A stretch of 64,000 bases of DNA from CAWBLP01 sp963789495 (GTDB taxonomy: Bacteria; Pseudomonadota; Alphaproteobacteria; Acetobacterales; Acetobacteraceae), in the NCBI GenBank assembly GCA_963789495.1, contig CAWBLP010000018.1:186001-250000 (forward strand). The letters are read 5' to 3'. Below, in pieces: positions 42,440 to 51,645 of this stretch; position 1 is the first letter of the stretch, and each line of letters begins with the position of its first letter. The position numbers were made by a program, and so were the translations under genes. The notes under the pieces were generated by a model. It did no database searches. It worked only from the letters and a program-made list of their open reading frames with translations, and had not been told where the DNA came from.

Positions 42440-43771
42440 TCAGGCGCCCGCCATCGTCATGCCCTCCACCCGTACCGTGGGCGAATCCGTGCCGCGGCGG
42501 AACTGCAGGTCGTTGGCCGGGGTCAGATGGCCGAACATCTCCAGCAGATGTCCAGCAACAGTGATCTCCGCCACCGGTTCGGCGATCGCGCCATCGCGGA
42601 TCATATACCCGGCGCAGCCACGGCTGTAATCGCCGGTGAGCCCGTTCACCCCCATGCCGATCAGCTCATTCACGTACAGCCCCAGCTTGATGTCGGCCAT
42701 CAGTTCGGCGGGCGAAAGCGGTCCATTGTCGAGGAACAGATTGGTGGAGGACGGCGACGGCGGCCCGCCGGTGCCGCGCGAGGCATGGCCGGTGGAGGTC
42801 ATGCCCAACTGGCGGGCGGATCGGCTGTCCAGCAGCCAGGTCGTCAGCACGCCGTCGGCGACCAGGTCGCGCGTGGCGGTCGGGGTGCCCTCGCCGTCGA
42901 ACGGGCGGGACCGCAGGCCACGGACGCGCAGCGGATCGTCATGGATCTCGATGCCGGCCGGGAAGATGCGCCGGCCCAGGTGTTCCTTCAGGAAGCTGGT
43001 GCCGCGCGCCACGCTGGCGCCGTTGATGGCCCCCGCGAAGTGCCCCAGCAGGCTGCCGGCGACGCGCGGATCATAGATCACCGGCAGTTTCGCAGTGGCG
43101 GGGCGGGTCGGATTGAGCCGCGCCACGGCCCGTTCGCCGGCACTGCGGCCGATCATGGCCGGATCGTCCAGGTCCGCCAGGTAGACGGTGCTGTGGTAGT
43201 CGTAGTCACGCTGCATCGCGGTCCCGCTGCCGGCCAGCGCCGTGGCGGAAACCGAATGGCTGCTGCGCACCAGGCGCCCGGCGAAACCGGCCGAGGTGGC
43301 CAGCACCACCTCAAAGCGGCTGAACCCGGCCGAACCGCCTTCGGAGTTGGTAACGCCAGACACGGCCAGCGCCGCTTCCTCGGCCGCCGCGGCGCGGGCG
43401 ATCAGTGCCTCGGCATCCGGTTCGGCGGGATCCTCCAGATCGAGCGGCGGCCAGTCCAGCATCAGCGCGGTCTCCGCGAGCCCGCCATACGGGTCCTCCG
43501 GCACCACCTTGGCCATCGCCACGGCGCGTTCCGCCAGACCGGCAAACCCGGCCGGATCGACCGCGGTCGCCGAAACCATGGCCGAACGCTGGCCGAGGAA
43601 CACGCGCAGACCCAGGTCCCGCCCCTCCGAGCGCTCGATATGCTCGGTCGCTCCCAGCCGTCGCTGGACCGAGAGCGAGGTGCCGCCAACCAGGACGGCG
43701 TCCGCCGCGTCGGCGCCGGCGGCGCGTGCATGCGTGATCAGGTCTTGCAGCAGGTCGAGCATGTCGGTCAT
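42440..43771 (-). CDS. pmbA: TldD/PmbA-family metallopeptidase subunit (PmbA/TldE)
   Basis: The 443-residue protein matches PmbA (TldE), with Ser-Glu-Gly-Arg-Asp-Leu-Gly-Leu-Arg-Val near 48, Ser-Val-Ser-Ala-Thr-Ala-Leu in the middle, and the C-terminal Asn-Gly-Leu-Thr-Gly-Asp-Tyr-Ser-Arg-Gly segment. It lacks the HExxxH metal motif that TldD carries, as expected for the TldE partner. TldD/TldE act as a peptidase on small proteins and peptides including ribosomal peptide precursors; tldD is not in the window. Confidence 0.93.
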   Translation of the reverse strand: MTDMLDLLQDLITHARAAGADAADAVLVGGTSLSVQRRLGATEHIERSEGRDLGLRVFLGQRSAMVSATAVDPAGFAGLAERAVAMAKVVPEDPYGGLAETALMLDWPPLDLEDPAEPDAEALIARAAAAEEAALAVSGVTNSEGGSAGFSRFEVVLATSAGFAGRLVRSSHSVSATALAGSGTAMQRDYDYHSTVYLADLDDPAMIGRSAGERAVARLNPTRPATAKLPVIYDPRVAGSLLGHFAGAINGASVARGTSFLKEHLGRRIFPAGIEIHDDPLRVRGLRSRPFDGEGTPTATRDLVADGVLTTWLLDSRSARQLGMTSTGHASRGTGGPPSPSSTNLFLDNGPLSPAELMADIKLGLYVNELIGMGVNGLTGDYSRGCAGYMIRDGAIAEPVAEITVAGHLLEMFGHLTPANDLQFRRGTDSPTVRVEGMTMAGA

Positions 43772-44079
43772 GTGGCGCTTCCAGCAACTCCGGGACCAAT
43801 GTGGGCCGGCCCCACGCGACGGACCAGGGATCAGAGAGAAAAGGACAAGGTCACGGACGATAGGCGATATGGGTATCGGGTCTGTAAGGTCAGCCGGCCG
43901 AACCGTCCATTCCCGGCGAGGTTCGGCAGTCGGTGGCTTTCCGTCTCCGCGTCACCCCACGGCCAGTTGAACGCCAGCCCGGTTGCGGCCGAGGCGCCGG
44001 GGAGCAAGCTTCGCGCCGCCATGATCCGGTCCCTCGTTTTGTGCACCGCCGCCCCCCTGCCAGCGGAGCGGAGTGCGGC

Positions 44080-44481
44080 ATGAGCCACGCGATCCCGGTG
44101 CAGATCCTGCTGGTCGAGGATGACGACGCGGTCCGCGATGTCACCGCGATGATGCTCGAGGACCTCGGCTATGCGGTGCTGGAGGCCGACAATGCCGCGG
44201 CGGCACTCGAATTCCTTGGCAAGTGCCTGCGCATCGACCTGCTGATGGCGGACTTCGCGATGCCCGGCATGACCGGAGTGGAGCTGGCAAAACAGGTAGG
44301 GGTTCTGCGCCCGGACCTGCCGGTGCTGCTGGTGACGGGCTATGCAGATGCGGCCACGATCGCGGCCGTGGGCACTGACCGTATCGTGCTGAAGCCGTTC
44401 CGCAATGAGGATCTGGCGCGGAAGATCAGAACCGCCCTGGGTGCGGGGGAGAACGGCCAGGTCGTGACGCTGCGGCGCTGA
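44080..44481 (+). CDS. Single-domain response regulator (CheY-like)
   Basis: A 133-residue stand-alone receiver domain: acidic residues Glu13-Asp14-Asp15, phospho-acceptor Asp58 in Met-Ala-Asp-Phe-Ala-Met-Pro-Gly, Val-Thr-Gly-Tyr-Ala switch and Lys in Leu-Lys-Pro-Phe-Arg. It lacks an output domain. Upstream in-frame sequence to 43933 was rejected. No kinase is adjacent. Confidence 0.88.
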   Translation: MSHAIPVQILLVEDDDAVRDVTAMMLEDLGYAVLEADNAAAALEFLGKCLRIDLLMADFAMPGMTGVELAKQVGVLRPDLPVLLVTGYADAATIAAVGTDRIVLKPFRNEDLARKIRTALGAGENGQVVTLRR

Positions 44482-44837
44482 GCGCGAGGCCTCGCCCCGA
44501 AGCCGGGCCAAGCCGGGCCCATTGAGGAGGGTGCTGCCTCCCGGCCGCGGCTATGAAACCGCCCCAGCTCTAATCTGCCGGCACAACGATGCGCCGCTTC
44601 CCGTCCCGCGGGATCATCACCTCAGGCACCGCCGGCGGGAACGCCACATCTTTGGAAAGGCGAACGGCCGTGGGTTCGATGGGTGGGGAACAGCTTGGTT
44701 CGGGTCGAGGTATTCGCGTCGACGAACCTGCCTGGGACGGTGGATACTCGCGATGCACATCCGCATCAGTCCGTCGCAAGACCGGGCGCGCGGGCATCCC
44801 GGGGCGCGGCACGCGATCGCGCCGCGCCCCGCTTCCG
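44482..44837. other. Gap without a gene
   Basis: About 355 bases between the response regulator and the convergent glyoxalase gene. I see no supported gene and no repeat of the families found elsewhere. Confidence 0.5.
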
Positions 44838-45224
44838 TTATGCCCGTTGTACCAGTTCGATCAGGTAGCCGTCCGGGTCCTTCACGAAGGCGATGATCGT
44901 GGTGCCGAACTTCACCGGGCCGGCGGGCCTGGTGATGGTGCCGCCAGCGCCGGCCGCGATCTCACATGCCGCCGCCACGTCCGGCACGCCCACCGCCAGG
45001 TGGCCGAACGCGGTGCCCATCTCGTATTTCTCGACGCCGTAATTGCAGGTCAGCTCGATCGCGGTGCTGCTGTCCTCATCGCCGTAGCCGACGAAGGCGA
45101 GCGTGTATTTGCCGTCCGGCACGTCGCGCCGGCGCAGTTCCTTCATGCCGAAGGCCTTGGTGTAGAAATCGATGCTGCGCTGCAGGTCGCCGACGCGCAG
45201 CATGGTGTGCAGAAAACGGCTCAT
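44838..45224 (-). CDS. gloA: Lactoylglutathione lyase (glyoxalase I)
   Basis: The 128-residue protein has the four metal ligands of GloA in order: His6, a Glu in Thr-Ala-Ile-Glu-Leu-Thr-Cys-Asn-Tyr-Gly, His in Phe-Gly-His-Leu-Ala-Val-Gly-Val and Glu123 in Leu-Ile-Glu-Leu. It converts the methylglyoxal-glutathione hemithioacetal to lactoylglutathione. GGGGAG precedes the start at 45224. It begins 5 bases after the lpxI stop. Confidence 0.95.
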   Translation of the reverse strand: MSRFLHTMLRVGDLQRSIDFYTKAFGMKELRRRDVPDGKYTLAFVGYGDEDSSTAIELTCNYGVEKYEMGTAFGHLAVGVPDVAAACEIAAGAGGTITRPAGPVKFGTTIIAFVKDPDGYLIELVQRA

Positions 45225-45228
45225 AGCC

Positions 45229-46092
45229 TCACTCCCCTTTGGCAATGGTCTCCGGATCGAGACCTAGCAGAAACAGCCCCGCTTCATCCGCCGCGGCGAT
45301 CGTGGCCTCCGCATCGGCCAGGATGGTGCCGCCGGCCTCGAACGCAACCCCGCGCAGCCCGGCGGCCCTGGCGCCGGCGATCGTGTCCGGGCCGATGGTG
45401 GGCAGGTCGGCGCGGCGATCCTGCCCCGGCTTGACCAGTTTCACCAGCACGCCACCCGGCCCGTCCCGCCGCAGGTCCACCGTGCGGGCCAGCATGGCAT
45501 CGGTGCCCTCCACCGCCTCCACCGCCAGCACCAGCCCCTGCTGCACGATGCAGCCCTGGCCGACATCCACTTCACCAAGAGCGCGCACCACGGACACGCC
45601 GCGGGCGATATCGGACATCGCCAGCGCGTCGGGAGCGGCGCGGGTCAGCACGCCGGCGGCGCCGAGCGGAGCGCGGAGGATTTCCTGGGCGCCGACGACG
45701 CGAAAGCCTTCGTCACCCAGCACCTTGATCACTGCGGCCAGCAGCCCGTCATCGCCGGCGAAGGCGGCGCGGCCGATGCGGGCCAGGATGCGCGCGCCCT
45801 CGCCATCCGGCCGCAGGTCCAGCAGCGACGGGCGCCGCACCGGGCCAATCAGCACCAGGTCCTGGCAGCCGGCGGCACGCAAGGCGGCGAGGATGCGGCC
45901 GGCAGCGCCCATCCGGATCACTTCGTGCGGCCAGCCCGCCAGCACCGCGCGTTCGGCAAATCCCTCCAGCCCGACAATGAACACCGACCGACCCGCCGCC
46001 CGCGCCGCTGCCGCCACCTGAGCGGGCAGGCGGCCACCACCGGCCAGGATACCAAGCGTGCGAGGGGGCGCGGCGGCGGGACGGTCGGACAT
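45229..46092 (-). CDS. lpxI: UDP-2,3-diacylglucosamine pyrophosphatase LpxI
   Basis: The 287-residue protein is the alphaproteobacterial-type LpxI (DUF1009), with the N-terminal Leu-Gly-Ile-Leu-Ala-Gly-Gly-Gly-Arg-Leu-Pro and the C-terminal Lys-Pro-Gly-Gln-Asp-Arg-Arg-Ala-Asp-Leu-Pro-Thr-Ile-Gly segment. It hydrolyses UDP-2,3-diacylglucosamine in lipid A synthesis. In many relatives it lies between lpxA and lpxB; here it is separate and paired with gloA. Confidence 0.93.
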   Translation of the reverse strand: MSDRPAAAPPRTLGILAGGGRLPAQVAAAARAAGRSVFIVGLEGFAERAVLAGWPHEVIRMGAAGRILAALRAAGCQDLVLIGPVRRPSLLDLRPDGEGARILARIGRAAFAGDDGLLAAVIKVLGDEGFRVVGAQEILRAPLGAAGVLTRAAPDALAMSDIARGVSVVRALGEVDVGQGCIVQQGLVLAVEAVEGTDAMLARTVDLRRDGPGGVLVKLVKPGQDRRADLPTIGPDTIAGARAAGLRGVAFEAGGTILADAEATIAAADEAGLFLLGLDPETIAKGE

Positions 46093-46833
46093 GGTGCGGA
46101 ATCCGGAGCTGAATCGAGAATCGGCTGACGGCATCGCACGCGCCCGGATGAAAGGGACGCCACGCAGGCCGGCTGGTGCCGGTCTGCCACGGAATGCGGC
46201 CTGCCGGCCATGGGGGATCGACCGCTGCGCCGGCCCGCGCAGCCGCCGGGTCGAGCAGCCAAATTGGGCAGCCAAATCGGGCAGCCAATACATGCCGCTG
46301 TGCGTCGGGACAGCACTCACGCGGCCAAGTCGTGGAGTTTGGCGTCTCGCGATCGGTCTTGAGCAGCGCGTCCGGCCGCGCACGAGCCATTGGCCCACAC
46401 CTGCCTACGCTAGGCGGGTCGGCGCCAGGTGACCCCACGCCCGATGCCGGAGCCGCGCAAGGCGCAAGCCGGCAGGTTTCACCACGGAGGACGAGCGAGA
46501 ACCACGAAGCGCCACCGAGATGTCCGGGGTTGCCCGATCGGCTGAAGCCGAACCCTGCTCCCTCCGCGGACCTCTGTGTTCTCGTCCGTCCTTCGTGGTG
46601 AAAGCCTGCTTTCCTCCCTGTCGGCGGATCGCGCCCAGCCCCGCGGAAAGACCCCAATCCCTCCGAAGCTCAGACAATATGAAAATTGTGCGGCATTTTA
46701 GTCGCGATGCAATTGCAGCTTCATTGAAACCCATACTCTGGCATTGCCATCGCCACGCGCTTTCAGACACAAGCCGTTATTCCATCCCCTCACGATCTCG
46801 TGAGATCACCGCCAATCGGAGATCATCACGCCG
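46093..46833. other. Long gap with a large inverted repeat
   Basis: About 740 bases with no supported gene. It holds an inverted repeat (46472-46506 with 46571-46609; CACCACG and AGGACG blocks) and a short AT-richer stretch near 46675-46760, the likely promoter area for the small gene at 46834. Confidence 0.55.
46472..46609. repeat. Imperfect inverted repeat of CACCACG/AGGACG type
   Basis: The left arm (gcaggtttcaccacggagga...) is echoed as a reverse complement at 46571-46609, with a loop of about 65 bases. Similar CACCACGGAGGACAC-like repeats are widespread between genes in many bacterial genomes. Confidence 0.65.
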
Positions 46834-47049
46834 ATGACCGACGACGACGAGCCATCCGCCGTGGGGTGCCACGCAGCGGCCGGCAGCATCCTGCAGGGCC
46901 TGCACATGCTGGCCGAGGAAGCTGACCATCTGCGGCTGTCGCGCACGTATGTGGCGCTGTGCAAGGCGATCCGCGCCTGCCAGGCCGAGCAGGCCCGGGC
47001 CAACCCGGCCATCCGCCCGCGCCCGCGGCGGTATCTGACCCTGCACTGA
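46834..47049 (+). CDS. Small hypothetical protein, 71 residues
   Basis: An acidic N-terminus (Met-Thr-Asp-Asp-Asp-Glu) is followed by an amphipathic helical pattern (Ile-Leu-Gln-Gly-Leu-His-Met-Leu-Ala-Glu-Glu-Ala) and a basic Pro/Arg tail. CGGAGA lies upstream of the ATG at a good distance. The composition is protein-like, but no family is recognised. The next gene starts 51 bases downstream. Confidence 0.6.
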   Translation: MTDDDEPSAVGCHAAAGSILQGLHMLAEEADHLRLSRTYVALCKAIRACQAEQARANPAIRPRPRRYLTLH

Positions 47050-47100
47050 GCCGGCCCCCTTGCTCTGCACCGGCCCGGCGCCCAGCATGGCCGGACCGCA

Positions 47101-47724
47101 ATGCCCCCTGCCCCGCCTCGCGCCTGGGTTCGTCTGCCGTCCGGTCGCCGGCTGAACCTGCTGGACCCCACCCCATTCGACTGGGCCGACCACGACCTGG
47201 CGCTCGGCTTGGCGCGCACCTATCGCTGGGGCGGTCACTCCGCCTGGCCGCATCCCTTGTCGGTGGCGCAACACAGTTTGCTGGTGCTGGCGCTGCGCCG
47301 CGCGCGCAGCCCGTCCGGCCTGTCCGATGCCGTCGCCCGCCGGGAACTGCTGCACGACGCAGATGAGGGCCTGCTCGGGTTTGACCCGATCTCGCCACTG
47401 AAACCCTTTCTCGGCCCGGATTATGCCGCCCTCGCCGCACGGCTGCAGTCGGCGATCGCACGCCGCTATGCGCTGCCACCCTGGCAGACGGAGGAGCGCC
47501 GGAGCCACAAGCGCGCTGACCGCATTGCCGCCGCGTCCGAGGCGGTGCACGTGGTCGGCTGGACCCGCGAGGAGGTGCGCCACACCCTGCGCATCGTCGA
47601 ACCGCCGGAGGAGATCGATCCGCTGGCCGGCTGGTTCGCGGTGCCGCCCTGGGAGCCGTGGCCCGCGGAGGCAGCGGCCCAACGGTTCCTCGCCACGCTG
47701 GAGCGGCTGACCGCCACCGCCTGA
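47101..47724 (+). CDS. HD-domain phosphohydrolase (YfbR/nucleotidase-like)
   Basis: The 207-residue protein has the HD-type pattern: His in Gln-His-Ser-Leu-Leu-Val-Leu near 58, the His-Asp pair in Leu-Leu-His-Asp-Ala-Asp-Glu-Gly near 84-91, and a later Asp in Ala-Asp-Arg-Ile-Ala. The layout matches small 5'-deoxynucleotidase-like HD proteins of alphaproteobacteria, which act on nucleotides. Substrate not certain. Confidence 0.8.
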   Translation: MPPAPPRAWVRLPSGRRLNLLDPTPFDWADHDLALGLARTYRWGGHSAWPHPLSVAQHSLLVLALRRARSPSGLSDAVARRELLHDADEGLLGFDPISPLKPFLGPDYAALAARLQSAIARRYALPPWQTEERRSHKRADRIAAASEAVHVVGWTREEVRHTLRIVEPPEEIDPLAGWFAVPPWEPWPAEAAAQRFLATLERLTATA

Positions 47725-48024
47725 GCGCGGCCCTCGCCGACACCCGCCGAGGCAGCTGCGCCTCCACAGTGCCGGCCGCGCACCACACCGACCGCATACC
47801 GCCCCGACCGCCTGCCACAGCGGCCGAGTTGCGAAACGGCGGCACCGTCATCCCGGACTGAACTTGCTGCTGGCCGAGGCGGCTACCGGCAACCTGGACC
47901 CTGCCCGATTGCTGCTGACCGACGGCCTGCCGCCGACGTGGAGCGCACAAGTCCGGCCCAGCGCACACCCAGCTGTCATCCTCCGGCGCTTTCCTTCCGC
48001 CCGCGTCACCGCCACTCTGCGCCC

Positions 48025-50340
48025 ATGCGCACTCTGGCCCGGGGCTTGATCCGCCTGCTCACCGCACTTGGCATCGTCATCCTCCTGGTCGTGGCGCTGG
48101 TCGGAGGCGCCCTGTGGCTGACCCTGCCGCGGTCCGACCAGGCGGCGCGTATCCAAGGCCTCTCCGCGCCGGTGGATATCAGCTTCGATGCCGATGGCAT
48201 TCCGCGCATCCGTGCCGCCAATCGGCTCGATGCCGCCGCCGCACTGGGCTTCGTGCATGCCCGCGATCGGATGTTCCAGATGGAGCTGATGCGGCGCAAC
48301 GCCTCCGGCCAGCTGTCGGAGATCGCCGGCTCGGTGACGCTGGGGATGGACCGCACCATGCGCACGCTGGGGCTGCGGCAGCGCGCGGTGGCGGATTACG
48401 CCGCCCTGCCCGACGACACCAAGGCGATGCTGCAGGCCTATGCGCGCGGCGTGAATGCGTGGATCGAGCAGCGTGGCCGGCTGGCGGCGCCGGAGTTCCT
48501 GGTGCTGGGCGCCCCCGAACCGTGGGAGCCGGTGGACAGCCTGCTCTGGGGCAAGACCATGGGGCTGTGGCTGTCGATGAACTGGCGCACCGAGCTGTCT
48601 CGCCAGGCGCTGGCGGGGCGGGTGCCGCAGCCGCTGATCGACCAGCTCTGGCCGGCCGAAGCGGGCGGCCATCCGGAAGCCGCGCTGGCGCGCCCGATCC
48701 GCTTCGCCGATGCGGCGGCGCGGCTGGATGCGGTGCTGCCGCATTTCCCGGCGCCGTTCACCCTGCCCGACAGCGCGTCCAACGAATGGGCGGTGGACGG
48801 GCGCCACACCGCCAGCGGGGCACCGCTGCTGGCCGGCGATCCGCATCTGCAGTTCGGCTTCCCGGGTATCTGGTACCTGGCCCGGATCGACACGCCGGAG
48901 GGTCCGCTGGTCGGTGCCACCGCCCCCGGCATTCCCGGCCTGGTGATCGGCCATAACGGCCGCATCGCCTGGACCTTCACCACCACCGGCGCCGACGTGC
49001 AGGACGTGTTCGAGGAAACCCAGGCCGGCCCCGGCCAGTACATGACCCCGGACGGCCCACGCCCCTTCACCATCCGCGAGGAGCGCATCAAGGTCCGCGG
49101 CCAGCCAGACCAGGTACTGACGGTGCGGGAGACACGGCACGGCCCGGTGGTCAGCGACCTGATCCCGGGCGACCAGCGGCTGCTGGCGGTGCAGATGGCC
49201 AACCTCGCCCCCGGCGACACCGCCGCGGCCGGACTGCTCGCGCTCGACCACGCGCAGTCGCTGGAGCAAGCGGGCAAGGCCGCGGCACTGATCACCTCAC
49301 CGGTGCAGAACCTGCTGGTGGCCGATCGGCAACGCATCGCCCTTTTCGTCACCGGGCGGGTGCCGCTGCGCCGCGCCGGCGACGGGGCGGCGCCGGTGCC
49401 CGGCGACGGCTCGCACGACTGGACCGGATGGGCCTCCGGTGAGCAGTTGCCGCGGTATGTGGCCCCGGAGAGCGGCCGGCTGGTCAACGCCAATGAACGG
49501 ATCGCGCCGCCCGGCTTCCCGGTGTTCCTCGGCCGTGACTGGTTCGGCGACTGGCGGGCGCGGCGGATCCGCACCCTGCTGGAGGCCACCGACCGCCACA
49601 CCGCGGCCGATTTCGCCCGCATGCAGGTGGATGTCGTGTCGGACTTCGCGCTCCAGGTGCTGCCGGTGCTGCGCGCGGTCACCGCCTCGGACCCCGGCGG
49701 GGCGACTGGCAAGGCGCAGGCCCTGCTGCGCGATTGGGACGGCGGCATGCGGATGGACGCGCCTCAGCCGCTGATCTTCAACGCCTGGATGGACCGGTTC
49801 TATGAGGCGGTGCTGGGCAAGGCAGGTATCCCGTTGCGCAATGGCGGACCACAACCGGATTTTCTGGCCTTCGTGCTGTCCCCGGCCGGCGCGCATTGGT
49901 GCGACGGCGACTGCGCACCGCTGTTGCGGTCTTCACTGGATGCGGCGGTGAAGGCGCTGGAGGAACGGTTCGGCGCCGATCCCGCCGCCTGGCGCTGGGG
50001 GGAAGCACACCCGGCGGTGTTCGCCCATCCCGTCCTGCGTACAATCCCGTTGCTCGGGTCGTTGACCACCGTCACCATCCCCAGCCCAGGCGATGACACC
50101 ACCGTCGATCGCGGCGCGCCGGTGCCCAATCAGTTCCAGTCCGTGCACGGGGCGTCCTATCGCGGCGTGTACGATCTATCCGACCTCGATCGCTCCCTGT
50201 TCGTTGTGGCGCCGGGCCAGTCCGGCAATCCGCTCAGCCGCTACAGTCGAAACTTTGTGCAGCGCTGGCGCGACGGCGCTACCATAGAGATCGGTCCTCG
50301 GCCGGACCGGATAATTGCGACGGTGCATCTGACGCCATGA
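48025..50340 (+). CDS. Penicillin acylase-family Ntn hydrolase
   Basis: The 771-residue precursor has an N-terminal membrane/signal segment (about 8-32), an alpha-chain region and a beta-chain beginning at nucleophile Ser252 in Ala-Ser-Asn-Glu-Trp-Ala-Val-Asp-Gly, the self-cleavage and active site of the family. The oxyanion Asn is in a later Asn-Gly/Asn-Glu-Arg-Ile segment. These enzymes hydrolyse amides such as N-acyl homoserine lactones or beta-lactam side chains. The start at 48025 places the hydrophobic segment correctly; 47938 is an alternative. It is coupled to the RDD gene (ATGA). Confidence 0.9.
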   Translation: MRTLARGLIRLLTALGIVILLVVALVGGALWLTLPRSDQAARIQGLSAPVDISFDADGIPRIRAANRLDAAAALGFVHARDRMFQMELMRRNASGQLSEIAGSVTLGMDRTMRTLGLRQRAVADYAALPDDTKAMLQAYARGVNAWIEQRGRLAAPEFLVLGAPEPWEPVDSLLWGKTMGLWLSMNWRTELSRQALAGRVPQPLIDQLWPAEAGGHPEAALARPIRFADAAARLDAVLPHFPAPFTLPDSASNEWAVDGRHTASGAPLLAGDPHLQFGFPGIWYLARIDTPEGPLVGATAPGIPGLVIGHNGRIAWTFTTTGADVQDVFEETQAGPGQYMTPDGPRPFTIREERIKVRGQPDQVLTVRETRHGPVVSDLIPGDQRLLAVQMANLAPGDTAAAGLLALDHAQSLEQAGKAAALITSPVQNLLVADRQRIALFVTGRVPLRRAGDGAAPVPGDGSHDWTGWASGEQLPRYVAPESGRLVNANERIAPPGFPVFLGRDWFGDWRARRIRTLLEATDRHTAADFARMQVDVVSDFALQVLPVLRAVTASDPGGATGKAQALLRDWDGGMRMDAPQPLIFNAWMDRFYEAVLGKAGIPLRNGGPQPDFLAFVLSPAGAHWCDGDCAPLLRSSLDAAVKALEERFGADPAAWRWGEAHPAVFAHPVLRTIPLLGSLTTVTIPSPGDDTTVDRGAPVPNQFQSVHGASYRGVYDLSDLDRSLFVVAPGQSGNPLSRYSRNFVQRWRDGATIEIGPRPDRIIATVHLTP

Positions 50341-50840
50341 GCGACCGGACAATGCCCTGGCTTCTCCAGGAAATGCTCACCGAGGGCGTGATGTGGCGCC
50401 GCGTCCTCGGCTGGTGCGTGGATGTGCTGCTGCTGGCGATCCTGCTGGCGGTGTTGGCGGCGCTGCTGCTGCCGTTCGGCCTGCTGACCTTCGGGCTGGG
50501 CTTCTCGTTCTACGCCGTGCTGCCGATCATCCCGTTCCTCTACCACACCTTGTTTCTGATCGGGCGAATCAGCGCTACCCCTGGCCAAAGGATGCTCGGC
50601 CTGGTGGTGCGCAACAACGACGACCTGGGCCCGCCCTCGCCGCTGCAGGCAGTGATTTCGACCCTGCTGTTCTACCTGACGCTGGCAACCTCCGGCCTGC
50701 TGCTGCTGGTGGCACTGTTCACCCTGCGCCACCGCACCCTGCACGACCTGCTGAGCGGACTGGTCGTGGTGCGGGTTCGCGGCATGCAGGCGTTGACCCA
50801 ACCGCCCGGCTATTGGAACATGCCCGGCGGACCTCGGTAG
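50337..50840 (+). CDS. RDD-family membrane protein
   Basis: A 167-residue protein with an N-terminal Arg-Arg...Asp pattern (Trp-Arg-Arg-Val-Leu-Gly-Trp-Cys-Val-Asp), three to four hydrophobic segments, and the conserved Thr-Pro-Gly-Gln-Arg-Met-Leu-Gly-Leu and His-Asp-Leu-Leu-Ser-Gly motifs of RDD proteins. Role unknown. It overlaps the acylase stop by four bases and precedes bpt by three bases. Confidence 0.88.
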   Translation: MSDRTMPWLLQEMLTEGVMWRRVLGWCVDVLLLAILLAVLAALLLPFGLLTFGLGFSFYAVLPIIPFLYHTLFLIGRISATPGQRMLGLVVRNNDDLGPPSPLQAVISTLLFYLTLATSGLLLLVALFTLRHRTLHDLLSGLVVVRVRGMQALTQPPGYWNMPGGPR

Positions 50841-50843
50841 CTC

Positions 50844-51623
50844 ATGACCTATAAGCCCCCGCGCCGCCCGCAATTCTTCTACACGACCGCCCCCCTGCCC
50901 TGCCCCTACGTGACCGGGCGGACGGAGCGGAAGGTCGTCACCGAGATCACCGGCCCCGATGCGGACGCATTGCACGACCGGCTGTCGCGCGCCGGATTCC
51001 GCCGCAGCCACAACATCGCCTATGCGCCGGTCTGCCCGTCCTGCCAGGCCTGTGTGCCGATCCGCATTCCAGTCGCCACCTTCCAGCCGGAGCGCACGCT
51101 GCGCCGGGTCTCACGCAGCAACGCCATGGTCGAGGGGTTCGAAGTGCCGCCCCGCGCCACCGCCGAACAGTTCCACCTGTTCCAGCGCTACCAGGCCGCC
51201 CGCCATGGCGAAGGCGACATGGCAACGATGAGCTTCTACGACTACAGGGCCATGGTCGAGGACACCCCGATCGAGAGTTTCATGGTGGAGTTCCGCGACC
51301 CGGACGACCAGATGGTCGGCGCCTGCCTGACCGATCGGCTGGGTGACGGGCTGTCCGCGGTCTACAGCTTCTTCGCCCCGGGGCTGGAGCGGCGCTCGCT
51401 GGGGACCTACGCCATTCTGTGGCTGATCGACCGCGCCCGGTCGCTGGACCTGCCCTATGTCTACCTCGGCTACTGGGTGCCGGAGAGCCGCAAGATGGCC
51501 TACAAGGCCCGGTTCCGGCCCAGTGAGATCCTGGCCGGCGGGGCGTGGCGGATGATGACCGACGCGGATCTGGGCGGGGAGCCGGTCTCCGACGCCGAAC
51601 TCGTGCCGCAATCCGCAAGCTGA
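50844..51623 (+). CDS. bpt: Aspartate/glutamate leucyltransferase (Bpt)
   Basis: The 259-residue protein matches bacterial Bpt/arginyltransferase-like enzymes, with Leu-Pro-Cys-Pro-Tyr near 17-21, Cys-Pro-Ser-Cys-Gln-Ala-Cys-Val-Pro-Ile-Arg near 63-73 and Leu-Gly-Tyr-Trp-Val near 210. It transfers leucine from Leu-tRNA to N-terminal Asp or Glu, feeding substrates to the ClpS-ClpAP N-degron pathway. Confidence 0.94.
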   Translation: MTYKPPRRPQFFYTTAPLPCPYVTGRTERKVVTEITGPDADALHDRLSRAGFRRSHNIAYAPVCPSCQACVPIRIPVATFQPERTLRRVSRSNAMVEGFEVPPRATAEQFHLFQRYQAARHGEGDMATMSFYDYRAMVEDTPIESFMVEFRDPDDQMVGACLTDRLGDGLSAVYSFFAPGLERRSLGTYAILWLIDRARSLDLPYVYLGYWVPESRKMAYKARFRPSEILAGGAWRMMTDADLGGEPVSDAELVPQSAS

Positions 51624-51645
51624 CGGGACCGTCGGGGCGATCGGC

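Noticed and set aside
42164..44083. 639-codon forward frame opposite the Tim44-like and pmbA genes
   Set aside because: Antisense shadow with no family features; pmbA on the other strand is clear.
47864..48049. Small frame upstream of the penicillin acylase gene
   Set aside because: Overlaps the acylase start in another frame and has no ribosome site or family match.
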